Assembly (NCBI GenBank): GCA_937959125.1
Contig: CALGQU010000017.1
Span: 1 to 42,152, forward strand
Direction of reading: 5' to 3'
Origin: an uncultured Croceitalea sp.
GTDB taxonomy: Bacteria > Bacteroidota > Bacteroidia > Flavobacteriales > Flavobacteriaceae
Length of the DNA stretch: 42,152 bases
Below are positions 7,832 to 16,600 of the stretch, in pieces. Made by a program: the position numbers and the translations under genes. The first letter of the stretch is position 1; every line of letters starts with the position of its first letter. Under the pieces are notes generated by a model. It made no database searches. It saw nothing but the letters and a program-made list of their open reading frames with translations, and was not told the origin of the DNA.

Positions 7832-7839
7832 TAATTTTG
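7832..7839 (+). promoter_or_regulatory. TAnnTTTG promoter box, gdhA
   Basis: TAATTTTG matches the -7 consensus; a TTG lies 24 nt upstream (7805-7807), slightly wide. The leader to the ATG is about 65 nt and includes a short inverted repeat CCCTTT-TT-AAAGGG (7869-7882) of unknown role. Confidence 0.45.
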
Positions 7840-7909
7840 CCGTTATATTTCATAATCAATAAAATAAGCCCTTTTTAAAGGGTCGTGTTTAACAAATTAG
7901 CAATCCTTT

Positions 7910-9253
7910 ATGGAACAAAAAATTAAAGCGTTTATGGATGAGGTACGGACCAGAAACGGTCATGAACCAGAATTCATACAAGCGGTACAAGAGGTGGCCG
8001 AGACGGTGATCCCGTACATTGCAAAACATGAAATTTACAACGGTAAGAACATTCTCTTGCGTATGGTAGAACCGGAGCGGTTACTTTCCTTTAGGGTTGC
8101 ATGGGTAGATGATGATGGGGAGATCCATGTGAACCGGGGCTACCGTATCCAAATGAATTCTGCTATTGGACCCTATAAAGGGGGATTGCGTTTTCATCCA
8201 ACGGTAAATGCCAGTGTTCTTAAATTCCTGGCTTTTGAGCAGGTATTCAAAAACAGTTTGACCACATTGCCCATGGGTGGCGGTAAAGGTGGATCCGATT
8301 TTAACCCCAAAGGAAAGTCAGACGATGAGGTCATGCGTTTTTGCCATGCGTTCATGCTGGAATTAAACCGGCATATTGGACCAAATACCGATGTGCCAGC
8401 AGGGGATATTGGGGTCGGTGCCAGGGAAATTGGCTTCCTTTTTGGTATGTACAAAAAAATACGGAACGAGTTTACCGGGGTATTGACCGGGAAAGGCCGC
8501 TCTTGGGGTGGTTCCTTAATTAGACCGGAAGCTACCGGATACGGAACCGTATACTTTGCAGATAGCATGCTAAAGACTAAAAACGATTCCTTTAAAGGTA
8601 AAAACGTCGTCATTTCTGGGTCGGGTAATGTTGCGCAGTATGCCGCGGAAAAAGTATTGCACCTAGGAGGAAAAGTATTGACCCTATCGGATTCCGGTGG
8701 GTATATTTATGATAAAGACGGTGTAAACGAAGAAAAACTGGCTTTTGTCATGGATCTTAAAAATAACCGTCGTGGGCGTATTTCAGAATATGTGGGCAAA
8801 TATCCTTCCGCTACCTACCACAAAGGAAGAACCCCTTGGGAAGTTCCTTGTGATGTAGCCTTACCTTGCGCCACACAGAACGAATTGGATGGCAATGATG
8901 CCAAAACTTTGATCGACAATGGTTGTGTTGCCGTTGCCGAAGGGGCCAACATGCCCTCAACACCAGAAGCTATCCATGCGTTCCATGAGGCGCAACTACT
9001 CTTTGCCCCCGGAAAAGCATCCAATGCAGGCGGTGTTGCCACTTCTGGATTGGAAATGTCGCAAAACTCGCTCCGTATCAGTTGGACGCGAGAAGAAGTG
9101 GACGACCGCTTAAAAGGAATTATGGAAGACATCCACGATTCCTGTATCGAATATGGAAAAGAAGAAAACGGCTATTGCAACTATGTAAAAGGGGCAAATA
9201 TTGCCGGTTTTGTAAAAGTGGCGGATGCCATGCTAGCCCAAGGGGTGATTTAA
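7910..9253 (+). CDS. gdhA: NADP-type glutamate dehydrogenase
   Basis: The 447 residues match the hexameric, about 450-residue bacterial GDH class that assimilates ammonium by reductive amination of 2-oxoglutarate. Substrate residues are visible: K90 in GPYKGGLRFHP, K114 in FEQVFKN, catalytic K126 in PMGGGKGGSDF and D166 in PAGDIGVG. The coenzyme domain starts near residue 230 with VVISGSGNVAQYAAEKV. The size and the GSGNVA Rossmann motif favour the biosynthetic NADP form, although coenzyme preference is not proven. It is monocistronic, with its own promoter and a strong terminator. Confidence 0.95.
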   Translation: MEQKIKAFMDEVRTRNGHEPEFIQAVQEVAETVIPYIAKHEIYNGKNILLRMVEPERLLSFRVAWVDDDGEIHVNRGYRIQMNSAIGPYKGGLRFHPTVNASVLKFLAFEQVFKNSLTTLPMGGGKGGSDFNPKGKSDDEVMRFCHAFMLELNRHIGPNTDVPAGDIGVGAREIGFLFGMYKKIRNEFTGVLTGKGRSWGGSLIRPEATGYGTVYFADSMLKTKNDSFKGKNVVISGSGNVAQYAAEKVLHLGGKVLTLSDSGGYIYDKDGVNEEKLAFVMDLKNNRRGRISEYVGKYPSATYHKGRTPWEVPCDVALPCATQNELDGNDAKTLIDNGCVAVAEGANMPSTPEAIHAFHEAQLLFAPGKASNAGGVATSGLEMSQNSLRISWTREEVDDRLKGIMEDIHDSCIEYGKEENGYCNYVKGANIAGFVKVADAMLAQGVI

Positions 9254-9276
9254 ATTTCATAATCTCCCTATGTCAT

Positions 9277-9329
9277 AAAAGTGCACTTGTATGCCCCTAT
9301 GGGCTTGCATTTGCACTTTTTGTTTTTTT
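9277..9329 (+). terminator. Rho-independent terminator of gdhA
   Basis: The outer stem pairs AAAAGTGCA (9277-9285) with TGCACTTTT (9312-9320). An inner GCCC/GGGC stem continues it, and a T-rich tail runs to 9329. It ends 18 nt before the next start. Confidence 0.8.
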
Positions 9330-9347
9330 AGGGAACCATTCAAGTTT

Positions 9348-9647
9348 ATGAAAAATCTATTGCCCATTGCCTTAGTCCTTTTACCCTTTTTGTTGGGATA
9401 CCAACAAAAGCCCAATCCCCAACTAAATTTTAACCCTCCTAAAAAGAGGACCATAATCCCGGACAAACTATATTTTGACCCAGAGTCCTCATTACTATCT
9501 GAATTTCCAGGTTTGGAACTACAAGAAACCAAAACTGACCCGGTATTTAAAATGCCAATTGCAGTGCCGAATACCAAACATGCAACCCCCATTTTCCCTG
9601 CGGATACAACTGGTGTTATGCCTATACGGGTGTTTAAACCCGTATAG
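9348..9647 (+). CDS. Small secreted hypothetical protein
   Basis: The reading from the ATG at 9348 gives 99 residues with a clear signal segment (KNLLPIALVLLPFLLGYQ). The upstream in-frame ATG at 9291 lies inside the gdhA terminator and is rejected. The mature part is Pro/Lys-rich with no recognised domain, for example NFNPPKKRTIIPDKLYFDP. The stop codon sits within a perfect 10-bp hairpin at 9621-9648. The function is unknown; the position before recO suggests a flavobacterial lineage-specific gene. Confidence 0.6.
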   Translation: MKNLLPIALVLLPFLLGYQQKPNPQLNFNPPKKRTIIPDKLYFDPESSLLSEFPGLELQETKTDPVFKMPIAVPNTKHATPIFPADTTGVMPIRVFKPV

Positions 9648-9648
9648 G
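9621..9648 (+). other. Perfect stem-loop spanning the stop codon
   Basis: CCTATACGGG (9621-9630) and CCCGTATAGG (9639-9648) form a 10-bp stem with an 8-nt loop that contains TTTAAA. The stop codon TAG of the small secreted protein is in the 3' arm. No T-tract follows, so it is not a standard terminator. Confidence 0.6.
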
Positions 9649-9664
9649 AATAGTACGTAACCCA

Positions 9665-9697
9665 TTGAGAATAACAGGACACAGGTTCCTACCTTTG
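9665..9697 (+). promoter_or_regulatory. Promoter of recO (TTG-N22-TACCTTTG)
   Basis: TTG at 9665-9667 and TACCTTTG at 9690-9697 give the full Bacteroidota -33/-7 arrangement. The box ends 4 nt before the recO ATG, predicting a transcript start at or next to the start codon. Confidence 0.6.
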
Positions 9698-9701
9698 CAT
9701 T

Positions 9702-10421
9702 ATGCAAGTCACCACCAACGCCATTGTCCTATCTGCCTTAAAATATGGGGACAGCAGCTTAATCGTTAAGGCCTTTACCGCTTCGGACGGATTAAAATCA
9801 TACCTGCTCAAAGGGGTTCTATCCTCTAAAAAAGGTAAATTAAAAGCAGCTTATTTTCAACCGTTAACCCAACTGGAAATTACCGCAGTTCATAAGAACA
9901 AAGGCACCTTGGAGCGTATGAAAGAGGTTAAAGTACGCCATCCCTATAAAACCATCCATGCAGATATTGTAAAAAATAGTTTGGTGCTTTTTCTAGCGGA
10001 AATGCTGGTAAACAGTATTCAAGAACAAGAAGAGAATAAAAATCTCTACGCATATTTAGAGCATGCCTTGCTATGGCTGGACAATAATGAGGCGATTGCC
10101 AATTTCCATATTCTTTTTCTTTTAAACCTATGCCAATATCTTGGCTTTTATCCAGAATCTCCAAAGGGAACAGAAGCCTATTTTGACCTCTTGGAAGGCC
10201 AATTTATAGAACGCCCTTCATTAAACCCAGTATTGGAAAATGATACCTTGGAGTACTTTAAAAAGTTTTTAGGCATAAATTTTGATACACTATTGGGAAT
10301 AAGAGTACCTAAAGCGCAGCGCGAATCCCTGGTGAAAACCTTGATTCTCTATTTTGAACTACATTTGCACGGCTTTAGAAAACCCAAATCTTTGGCAGTT
10401 TTAAATGCAGTGTTTGATTAG
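9702..10421 (+). CDS. recO: DNA repair protein RecO
   Basis: This 239-residue protein starts with the OB-fold N-terminus of RecO (TNAIVLSALKYGDSSLIVKA) followed by GLKSYLLKGVLSSKKG. The helical C-terminal domain includes LNLCQYLGFYPE. RecO loads RecA with RecR at single-stranded gaps. Bacteroidota RecO commonly lacks the complete zinc-finger cysteines, and here only one Cys is seen in that region. The start is fixed by the conserved N-terminus and lies directly after the promoter box. The TonB receptor gene follows after one nucleotide. Confidence 0.92.
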   Translation: MQVTTNAIVLSALKYGDSSLIVKAFTASDGLKSYLLKGVLSSKKGKLKAAYFQPLTQLEITAVHKNKGTLERMKEVKVRHPYKTIHADIVKNSLVLFLAEMLVNSIQEQEENKNLYAYLEHALLWLDNNEAIANFHILFLLNLCQYLGFYPESPKGTEAYFDLLEGQFIERPSLNPVLENDTLEYFKKFLGINFDTLLGIRVPKAQRESLVKTLILYFELHLHGFRKPKSLAVLNAVFD

Positions 10422-10422
10422 T

Positions 10423-12837
10423 ATGCGTAGGATAGTTTGGCTTATCTTTTTTTTATTCATCACCGCTTCCATATACGCCCAACAAGTAACCGTATTGGAT
10501 GTAGATTCTGGCAACCCGGTGGTCAATGTCGCCGTCTACAATAAAGATAAATCCAAAACGGTGGTAACCGATTTTGACGGTATGTGCAATCTGACCATTT
10601 TTAATGGGGACGAACGTATTTATTTTAAACATCTTAGCTATGAGCAGTTTCAAACCAATAAGCCACAACTTTCAAAAAAAGGCAATCGTGTTTTTTTGAA
10701 ATTAAAGGCGGAGCAGTTGGAAGAAGTGGTCATGTCCGTATCCAAATGGGAACAGCAACGCAAGGACATTCCGCAAAAAATTGCCTCCATAGATGCAAAA
10801 AGCATTGCTTTTAATAATCCGCAGACCGCTGCGGATTTATTGCAGAACAGCGGAAAGGTTTTTGTACAAAAAAGCCAATTAGGGGGCGGCAGCCCATTAA
10901 TCCGGGGGTTTGCTACCAATAGGGTTTTACTCTCCGTTGATGGCGTACGTATGAACAACGCCATTTTTAGGGGGGGTAATGTACAAAACGTAATTTCCAT
11001 AGATCCGTTCACCATTAAAAATACAGAGGTCATCTTTGGTCCTGGTTCCGTCATCTATGGGAGTGACGCTATTGGGGGCGTTATGAATTTTTTCACTAAA
11101 GACCCTAGGTTTTCCTATACGGATAGCCTTAGCTTTTCCGGTAGGGCGGGATATCGTTTTTCAACGGCAAATAATGAGAACACGGTGCATGCAGATTTTA
11201 ATTTGGGGCACAAAAACTGGGCCTCGTTTACCAGTGTTACATATAACAGCTTTGGTGATTTACGGGCGGGCACCAATGGGAGAGCCCGCTTTCTACGCCC
11301 AAATTTTGTGGAACGCCAAAATGGACAGGATGTATTGGTGACCAATCCCAATCCGGAAATACAAGTAGGTTCTGGCTATGACCAGATCAATCTGCTCCAA
11401 AAATTTAGATATCGCCCCAACAACAAATGGAATTACGATTTGGGGTTGTACTACTCCACAACTTCGGATTATGGAAGGTATGATCGTCTCATACGCCCCA
11501 ATGACAGTGGTGATGGACTTCGATCTGCAGAATGGTTTTATGGGCCACAAGAATGGTTTATGACCAACTTTCAGGTCACCAAAAAAGGAAATAACAAATT
11601 CTATGATGGGGTAAAACTTACGGCCGCCTACCAATTCTTCGAAGAAAGTAGAAATGTTAGGGACTTTCAAGACCCTATTCTTAATAGAACGGAAGAAAAA
11701 GTGGATGCACTGTCCTTAAACCTGGATTTTGAAAACAAAAAAATAGGCGGGTTACAGCTCTATTATGGGGCGGAATACATTTTTAATAAAGTAGGGTCTG
11801 TTGGTACGGATAGAGATATCCTGACCAATGAGACGGTGGGTGCGCAATCACGACATCCGGACGGTTCTACATGGCAGACTTTTGCAGGGTATATCAATTC
11901 AGAATATCAAATTAAGCCCAACCTTAGTGTATTATCGGGCTTGCGATACAGTCAAGTTTGGGTCGATGCCCAGTTTGACGATACTTTTTTTGCATTTCCG
12001 TTTGATGAAGCGGACCTCATTACCGGGGCGTTGACAGGCAGTATTGGCGTAAGCTGGTTTCCTAAGGAAAACTTGCAGGTTACGGCCAATGGTTCTACTG
12101 CGTTTAGGGCACCCAATATTGATGATATTGGCAAGGTATTCGACTCTGAACCGGGTTCCGTAGTAGTACCCAACCCCGATTTGGAACCGGAATATGCCTA
12201 TAATTTTGAAGTAGGTATCCAAAAGAACTTTAATGACAAACTGGTCCTAAAAGGCGCCGCATACTATACTTTTCTGGTAGATGCTCTAGTACGGCGGGAC
12301 TTTGAGTTCAATGGGGAAAGGGAGATTGAATTCAATGGCGAACCCAGTAATGTCCAAGCCATACAAAATGCCGCCCGTGCCTACGTCTATGGGTTTGAAT
12401 TTGGCTTGCAAGCTTTTTTTAACGACAACTGGTCCTTTACTGGAAACCTTACCATAACAGAAGGGATAGAAGAGGATAAAAGTGGCGTGGAATCTGGCGC
12501 AAGGCATGCCGCCCCTACCTTTGCAGATGCCCATATCGTATACAAAAACCAACGATTTACGGCCGATTTTTTTCTTAACTACAATGGAGAAATCGCTTTT
12601 GACGATTTGGCCTTGTCCGAGCGAAGCAAAACCTTTCAATACGCCTTGGATGAAAATGGCAATCCCTTTTCCCCTTCTTGGTATACGTTGAATTTAAGGT
12701 CACAATACCAAATTTCCAATGCCCTAACCACTAGTGTGATTCTTGAAAATATCACCGACCAACTGTACCGCACGTATTCCTCCGGTATTTCGGCACCGGG
12801 CGCCAACCTTATTTTAAGTTTGGATTATCGTTTTTAG
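10423..12837 (+). CDS. TonB-dependent outer membrane receptor (haem/iron-type)
   Basis: The start at 10423 gives 804 residues and a signal peptide ending near SIYAQQ; an in-frame ATG at 10405 would overlap recO. A short carboxypeptidase-regulatory-like domain (about 20-95) is followed by the plug, with GGSPLIRGFATNRVLLSVDG and NTEVIFGPGSVIYGSDAIGG. The 22-strand barrel ends in the aromatic LILSLDYRF. Barrel motifs FRAP (about residue 562) and NPDLEPE (about 583) recall haem receptors of the HmuR/HemR class, so haem or iron-chelate uptake is a reasonable but unproven guess. The spacing TAGtATG to recO indicates co-transcription. Confidence 0.88.
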   Translation: MRRIVWLIFFLFITASIYAQQVTVLDVDSGNPVVNVAVYNKDKSKTVVTDFDGMCNLTIFNGDERIYFKHLSYEQFQTNKPQLSKKGNRVFLKLKAEQLEEVVMSVSKWEQQRKDIPQKIASIDAKSIAFNNPQTAADLLQNSGKVFVQKSQLGGGSPLIRGFATNRVLLSVDGVRMNNAIFRGGNVQNVISIDPFTIKNTEVIFGPGSVIYGSDAIGGVMNFFTKDPRFSYTDSLSFSGRAGYRFSTANNENTVHADFNLGHKNWASFTSVTYNSFGDLRAGTNGRARFLRPNFVERQNGQDVLVTNPNPEIQVGSGYDQINLLQKFRYRPNNKWNYDLGLYYSTTSDYGRYDRLIRPNDSGDGLRSAEWFYGPQEWFMTNFQVTKKGNNKFYDGVKLTAAYQFFEESRNVRDFQDPILNRTEEKVDALSLNLDFENKKIGGLQLYYGAEYIFNKVGSVGTDRDILTNETVGAQSRHPDGSTWQTFAGYINSEYQIKPNLSVLSGLRYSQVWVDAQFDDTFFAFPFDEADLITGALTGSIGVSWFPKENLQVTANGSTAFRAPNIDDIGKVFDSEPGSVVVPNPDLEPEYAYNFEVGIQKNFNDKLVLKGAAYYTFLVDALVRRDFEFNGEREIEFNGEPSNVQAIQNAARAYVYGFEFGLQAFFNDNWSFTGNLTITEGIEEDKSGVESGARHAAPTFADAHIVYKNQRFTADFFLNYNGEIAFDDLALSERSKTFQYALDENGNPFSPSWYTLNLRSQYQISNALTTSVILENITDQLYRTYSSGISAPGANLILSLDYRF

Positions 12838-12840
12838 ACC

Positions 12841-12956
12841 GTAGCACCGATACCTGCTTCGCAACAAGACGGGAGCAACTCAACCCCATAGTTTTTGGGA
12901 CAACAGGACAAAAACTATATGGTTTTGGTTTCCATCCAAAAAATTTAAATGAGTTC
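12841..12956 (+). repeat. Diverged half copy of the 192-bp interspersed element
   Basis: By eye, this stretch aligns with the right half of the element at 24134-24325. Shared blocks are TACCTGC, the exact 14-mer AGTTTTTGGGACAA (12890-12903 and 24258-24271), ACAAAAA, ATCCAAAAA and AAATGAGTTC in the same order. The left half and left terminal repeat are missing, cut off at the 3' end of the receptor gene. Confidence 0.6.
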
Positions 12957-12962
12957 AAAGAA

Positions 12963-12988
12963 AAAAACCCGGCCATGGCCGGGTTTTT
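12963..12988. terminator. Bidirectional terminator (perfect 26-bp palindrome)
   Basis: AAAAACCCGGCC and its complement GGCCGGGTTTTT around a central AT form a GC-rich hairpin with A and T runs on both sides. It lies between the convergent TonB receptor and the repeat lipoprotein and can terminate both. Confidence 0.85.
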
Positions 12989-13009
12989 CCAAGTTTTTTG
13001 GGCAAAAAT

Positions 13010-13444
13010 CTAATGATCCTTTGTAGCTTCTTCAGCTTTTTTGGCCATTTCATTCGCTTTCTTTTTCATATCGTCACCTGCTTTGTCCATAGCATCTTTG
13101 GCATCGTCGCCCATCTCCTTCGCCTTATCCATGGCATCGTCACCCATTTCTTTGGCTTTGTCCATGGCATCGTCGCCCATTTCTTTGGCTTTATCCATAG
13201 CACCTTCTCCGGCTGCTTTAATGCTATCCATTGCTTTTTCACCTGTTTCTTTCATATCATCACCCATTTCTTTGGCTTTGTCCATGGCCTCTTCTCCTGC
13301 TTCTTTAAGGTCTTCACCTGCCTCCTCCATTGCATTTTCAGTTGCCTCTGCAGCGTCTTCCGCTTTCTTCGCGGCTTCCTTACAAGATGTTAATGTGGAT
13401 GTTGTGATTACCAGTGCCAAAATGGCCAGTACTACTTTTTTCAT
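13010..13444 (-). CDS. LEA-like 11-residue-repeat lipoprotein
   Basis: The 144-residue precursor has a signal and lipobox TLTSC (C21). The mature part is almost entirely charged amphipathic helix. The 11-mer AMDKAKEMGDD occurs at residues 53-63 and three times in perfect tandem at 82-114 (33-bp DNA units, 13103-13201). Eleven-residue periodicity is typical of group 3 LEA and related desiccation-protective helices. A stress or envelope-spacer role is inferred from this alone. It has a near-consensus promoter box TATCTTTT (13468-13475). Long open frames on the opposite strand are by-products of the repeat. Confidence 0.85.
   Translation of the reverse strand: MKKVVLAILALVITTSTLTSCKEAAKKAEDAAEATENAMEEAGEDLKEAGEEAMDKAKEMGDDMKETGEKAMDSIKAAGEGAMDKAKEMGDDAMDKAKEMGDDAMDKAKEMGDDAKDAMDKAGDDMKKKANEMAKKAEEATKDH
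13103..13201 (-). repeat. Three tandem 33-bp coding repeats
   Basis: Each unit encodes AMDKAKEMGDD. DNA copies differ by only a few synonymous changes, which suggests recent expansion and a site prone to copy-number slippage. Confidence 0.85.
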
Positions 13445-13570
13445 TTTACTAGGTTTTATGTTTGTTGAAAAGATATACGTTTAAAAATCGTTTTTAGACG
13501 TATTTGTAAAAAATAAGACACTCGCTTTTCATTTAGGTCACTGAATACTACCTAATTCGGTGTAAATTTT

Positions 13571-13578
13571 TATTTTTG
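13571..13578 (+). promoter_or_regulatory. TAnnTTTG promoter box, ileS
   Basis: TATTTTTG matches the -7 consensus, 29 nt upstream of the ileS ATG. No clear TTG at the right distance was seen. No T-box or other leader structure is apparent. Confidence 0.4.
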
Positions 13579-13607
13579 CAAACTTGTAAATCCAGAATGA
13601 AAGCCTT

Positions 13608-16600
13608 ATGAAGTTTGCAGAGTATAGCGGATTGGACCTACCAAAAGTAGCCGATGAAATTCTGGCCTATTGGAAGGAAAACAACATCTTTGAAAAGAGC
13701 ATTTCTTCTAGGGAAGGCAAAGAGCCTTATGTTTTCTATGAAGGCCCCCCGTCTGCAAACGGAATGCCGGGCATACACCATGTCATGGCACGAACCATAA
13801 AGGATATTTTTCCTAGGTATAAAACCATGAAAGGCTATCAAGTAAAACGCAAAGCAGGTTGGGATACCCACGGTTTGCCCATAGAACTTGGGGTAGAAAA
13901 GGAATTGGGGATTACCAAAGAAGATATAGGCACCAAAATTACGGTAGAAGAATACAATGCGGCCTGCAAAAAAGCAGTGATGCGCTACACGGACGTTTGG
14001 AACGAAATGACCGAAAAAGTAGGCTATTGGGTAGATATGGACGACCCTTACATCACCTATAAATCCAAATACATGGAGTCTGTTTGGTGGCTGCTCAAAC
14101 AGATTTATGACAAAGGGCTCATTTATAAGGGGTATACCATTCAACCGTACTCCCCTAAAGCAGGAACAGGCCTTAGCTCCCACGAGTTGAACCAACCCGG
14201 CACGTACCAAGATGTTACGGATACTACGGTCACTGCACAATTTAAAGCAGTGGAAAGCTCGTTACCAGAGTTCTTAAAAAGGTTTGACCATTTACATCTT
14301 TTGGCATGGACCACTACACCATGGACGTTGCCAAGTAATACGGCCTTGACCGTTGGTGCCAAAATAGACTATGTGGTGGTTGCCACCTATAATCAATACA
14401 CTTTTGAGCCCATCCATGTTATCCTTGCCAAAAATTTGGTGGGAAAACAGTTTGGTGGGAAATATGAGGAAACCCAAGAAGTCTCAGTGCTTTCCAACTA
14501 TAAAAAAGGGGATAAGAAAATTCCATTTCTAGTAGCTGCAGCATGTAAAGGTGCAGAGCTATTGGAAATCCGCTACGAGCAGCTCATTGATTACGCTTCG
14601 CCCTATCAAAATGCGGAAAACGCTTTTAGGGTGATTCCCGGGGATTTTGTTACTACGGAAGATGGAACAGGCATCGTACATACGGCTCCTACTTTTGGGG
14701 CAGATGATGCCTTGGTCGCCAAACAAGCACAACCGGAAATTCCCCCCATGCTGGTGCTTGATGAGAACAACAATCCTGTTCCTTTAGTAGACCTGCAAGG
14801 TAAGTTTAGACCAGAACTTAAAGAGTTTGGCGGTAAGTATGTAAAGAACGAATATTACGATGATGGTGAAGCCCCCGAACGATCTATTGACGTTGAAATT
14901 GCCATAAAATTAAAAGAAGAGAACAAGGCGTTTAAAGTTGAAAAGTATGTACACAGTTATCCAAACTGTTGGCGTACGGACAAACCCATTCTCTATTACC
15001 CCTTGGATTCTTGGTTCATTAAAGTAACGGATGTCAAAGACCGTATGTTTGCGTTGAACCAAACCATCAATTGGAAACCTAAAGCTACTGGTGAAGGCCG
15101 TTTTGGCAATTGGTTGGCCAATGCCAATGATTGGAACCTATCACGCTCCAGGTATTGGGGTATTCCCTTGCCTATATGGAGGACGGAAGATGGCCAAGAG
15201 CAACTTATGATCGGTTCCGTAGCGGAACTAAAGGCCCAAATGGCAAAAGCGGTTGAAGCTGGGGTAATGGAACACGATATTTTTGCCGACTTTGTTGTTG
15301 GTAATATGAGTGAGGCCAACTATGACAAAATAGATCTCCACAAAAATATTGTAGATCAAATTGTTTTGGTATCCCCAACCGGCAAACCCATGAAACGGGA
15401 AGCGGACCTCATCGACGTTTGGTTTGATAGCGGTTCCATGCCCTACGCCCAGTGGCACTACCCTTTTGAGAATAAAGATTTGATTGACGAAGGCAAAACC
15501 TTTCCGGCAGATTTTATTGCGGAAGGGGTGGACCAAACCCGGGGTTGGTTCTATACGCTCCATGCCATTGCAACCATGGTTTTTGATACGGTTTCGTATA
15601 AAAATGTAGTGTCCAACGGACTTGTTTTGGACAAGGAAGGAAAAAAAATGTCCAAGAGATTGGGTAATGCCGTTGACCCTTTCATCACCCTACCGGAACA
15701 TGGGGCAGATGCCACCAGATGGTACATGATTTCCAATGCAAACCCATGGGACAACCTTAAGTTTGATATTGATGGCATTATAGAAGTCAAACGAAAGTTC
15801 TTTGGGACCCTATACAACACCTATTCTTTCTTTTCCTTATACGCCAACATTGATGGTTTTACTTATGCGGAAGCAGAAATACCATTGGAAGATAGGCCAG
15901 AGTTGGATCAATGGATATTATCTGAATTACATACCGCTATTAAAAAAGTGGATGTCGCCTATGCGGACTACGAGCCAACACGGGCCGCACGGGTAATTTC
16001 GGATTTTGTCCAAGAAAATTTAAGTAATTGGTATGTACGATTAAGTAGAAGACGTTTTTGGAAAGGCGATTATCAGCATGATAAAATTGCCGCCTATCAA
16101 ACCCTTTATACCTGCTTGCAAACCGTGGCAAAGTTGGCAGCGCCCATAGCCCCTTTCTTTACGGACAGACTCTATAAAGATTTAGACAATACTACCGGCA
16201 AGGAAAATCTAGAAAGTGTTCACTTGGCCAACTTTCCAACCTATGACAAAACGGTTGTAAACCCAAGTTTGGAAAATAAGATGCAGACGGCACAAAAGAT
16301 AGCATCCTTGGTACTATCCATCCGTCAAAAAGAAAAAATCAAGGTACGCCAACCCTTACAAAAAATCATGGTGCCCGTACTTAACAAAGAACAAAGGGAT
16401 ACTATTGAGGCTGTCGCGGACCTCATCAAATCTGAAGTCAATGTAAAACAAATAGACTTGATGGATGACGCATCGTCCATTTTGGTGAAACAAATCAAAC
16501 CTAATTTTAAGGTTTTGGGGCCAAAATTTGGGAAAGATATGAAAGCCGTATCCGCAGCGATAAATGGTTTGGCGAAGGAGGATATCCAAAAAATTGAACA

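Noticed and set aside
9291-9347. Upstream ATG extending the small secreted protein by 19 residues.
   Set aside because: It lies within the gdhA terminator hairpin and would bury the signal peptide.
12998-13484. Two long open frames on the plus strand opposite the LEA-like lipoprotein.
   Set aside because: They arise from the 33-bp repeat read in other frames; the proteins are low-complexity Phe/His or Ser/Ala strings without start context.
13582-13607. T-box regulation of ileS.
   Set aside because: The leader after the promoter box is under 30 nt and has no specifier stem or terminator; T-boxes are not expected in this phylum.
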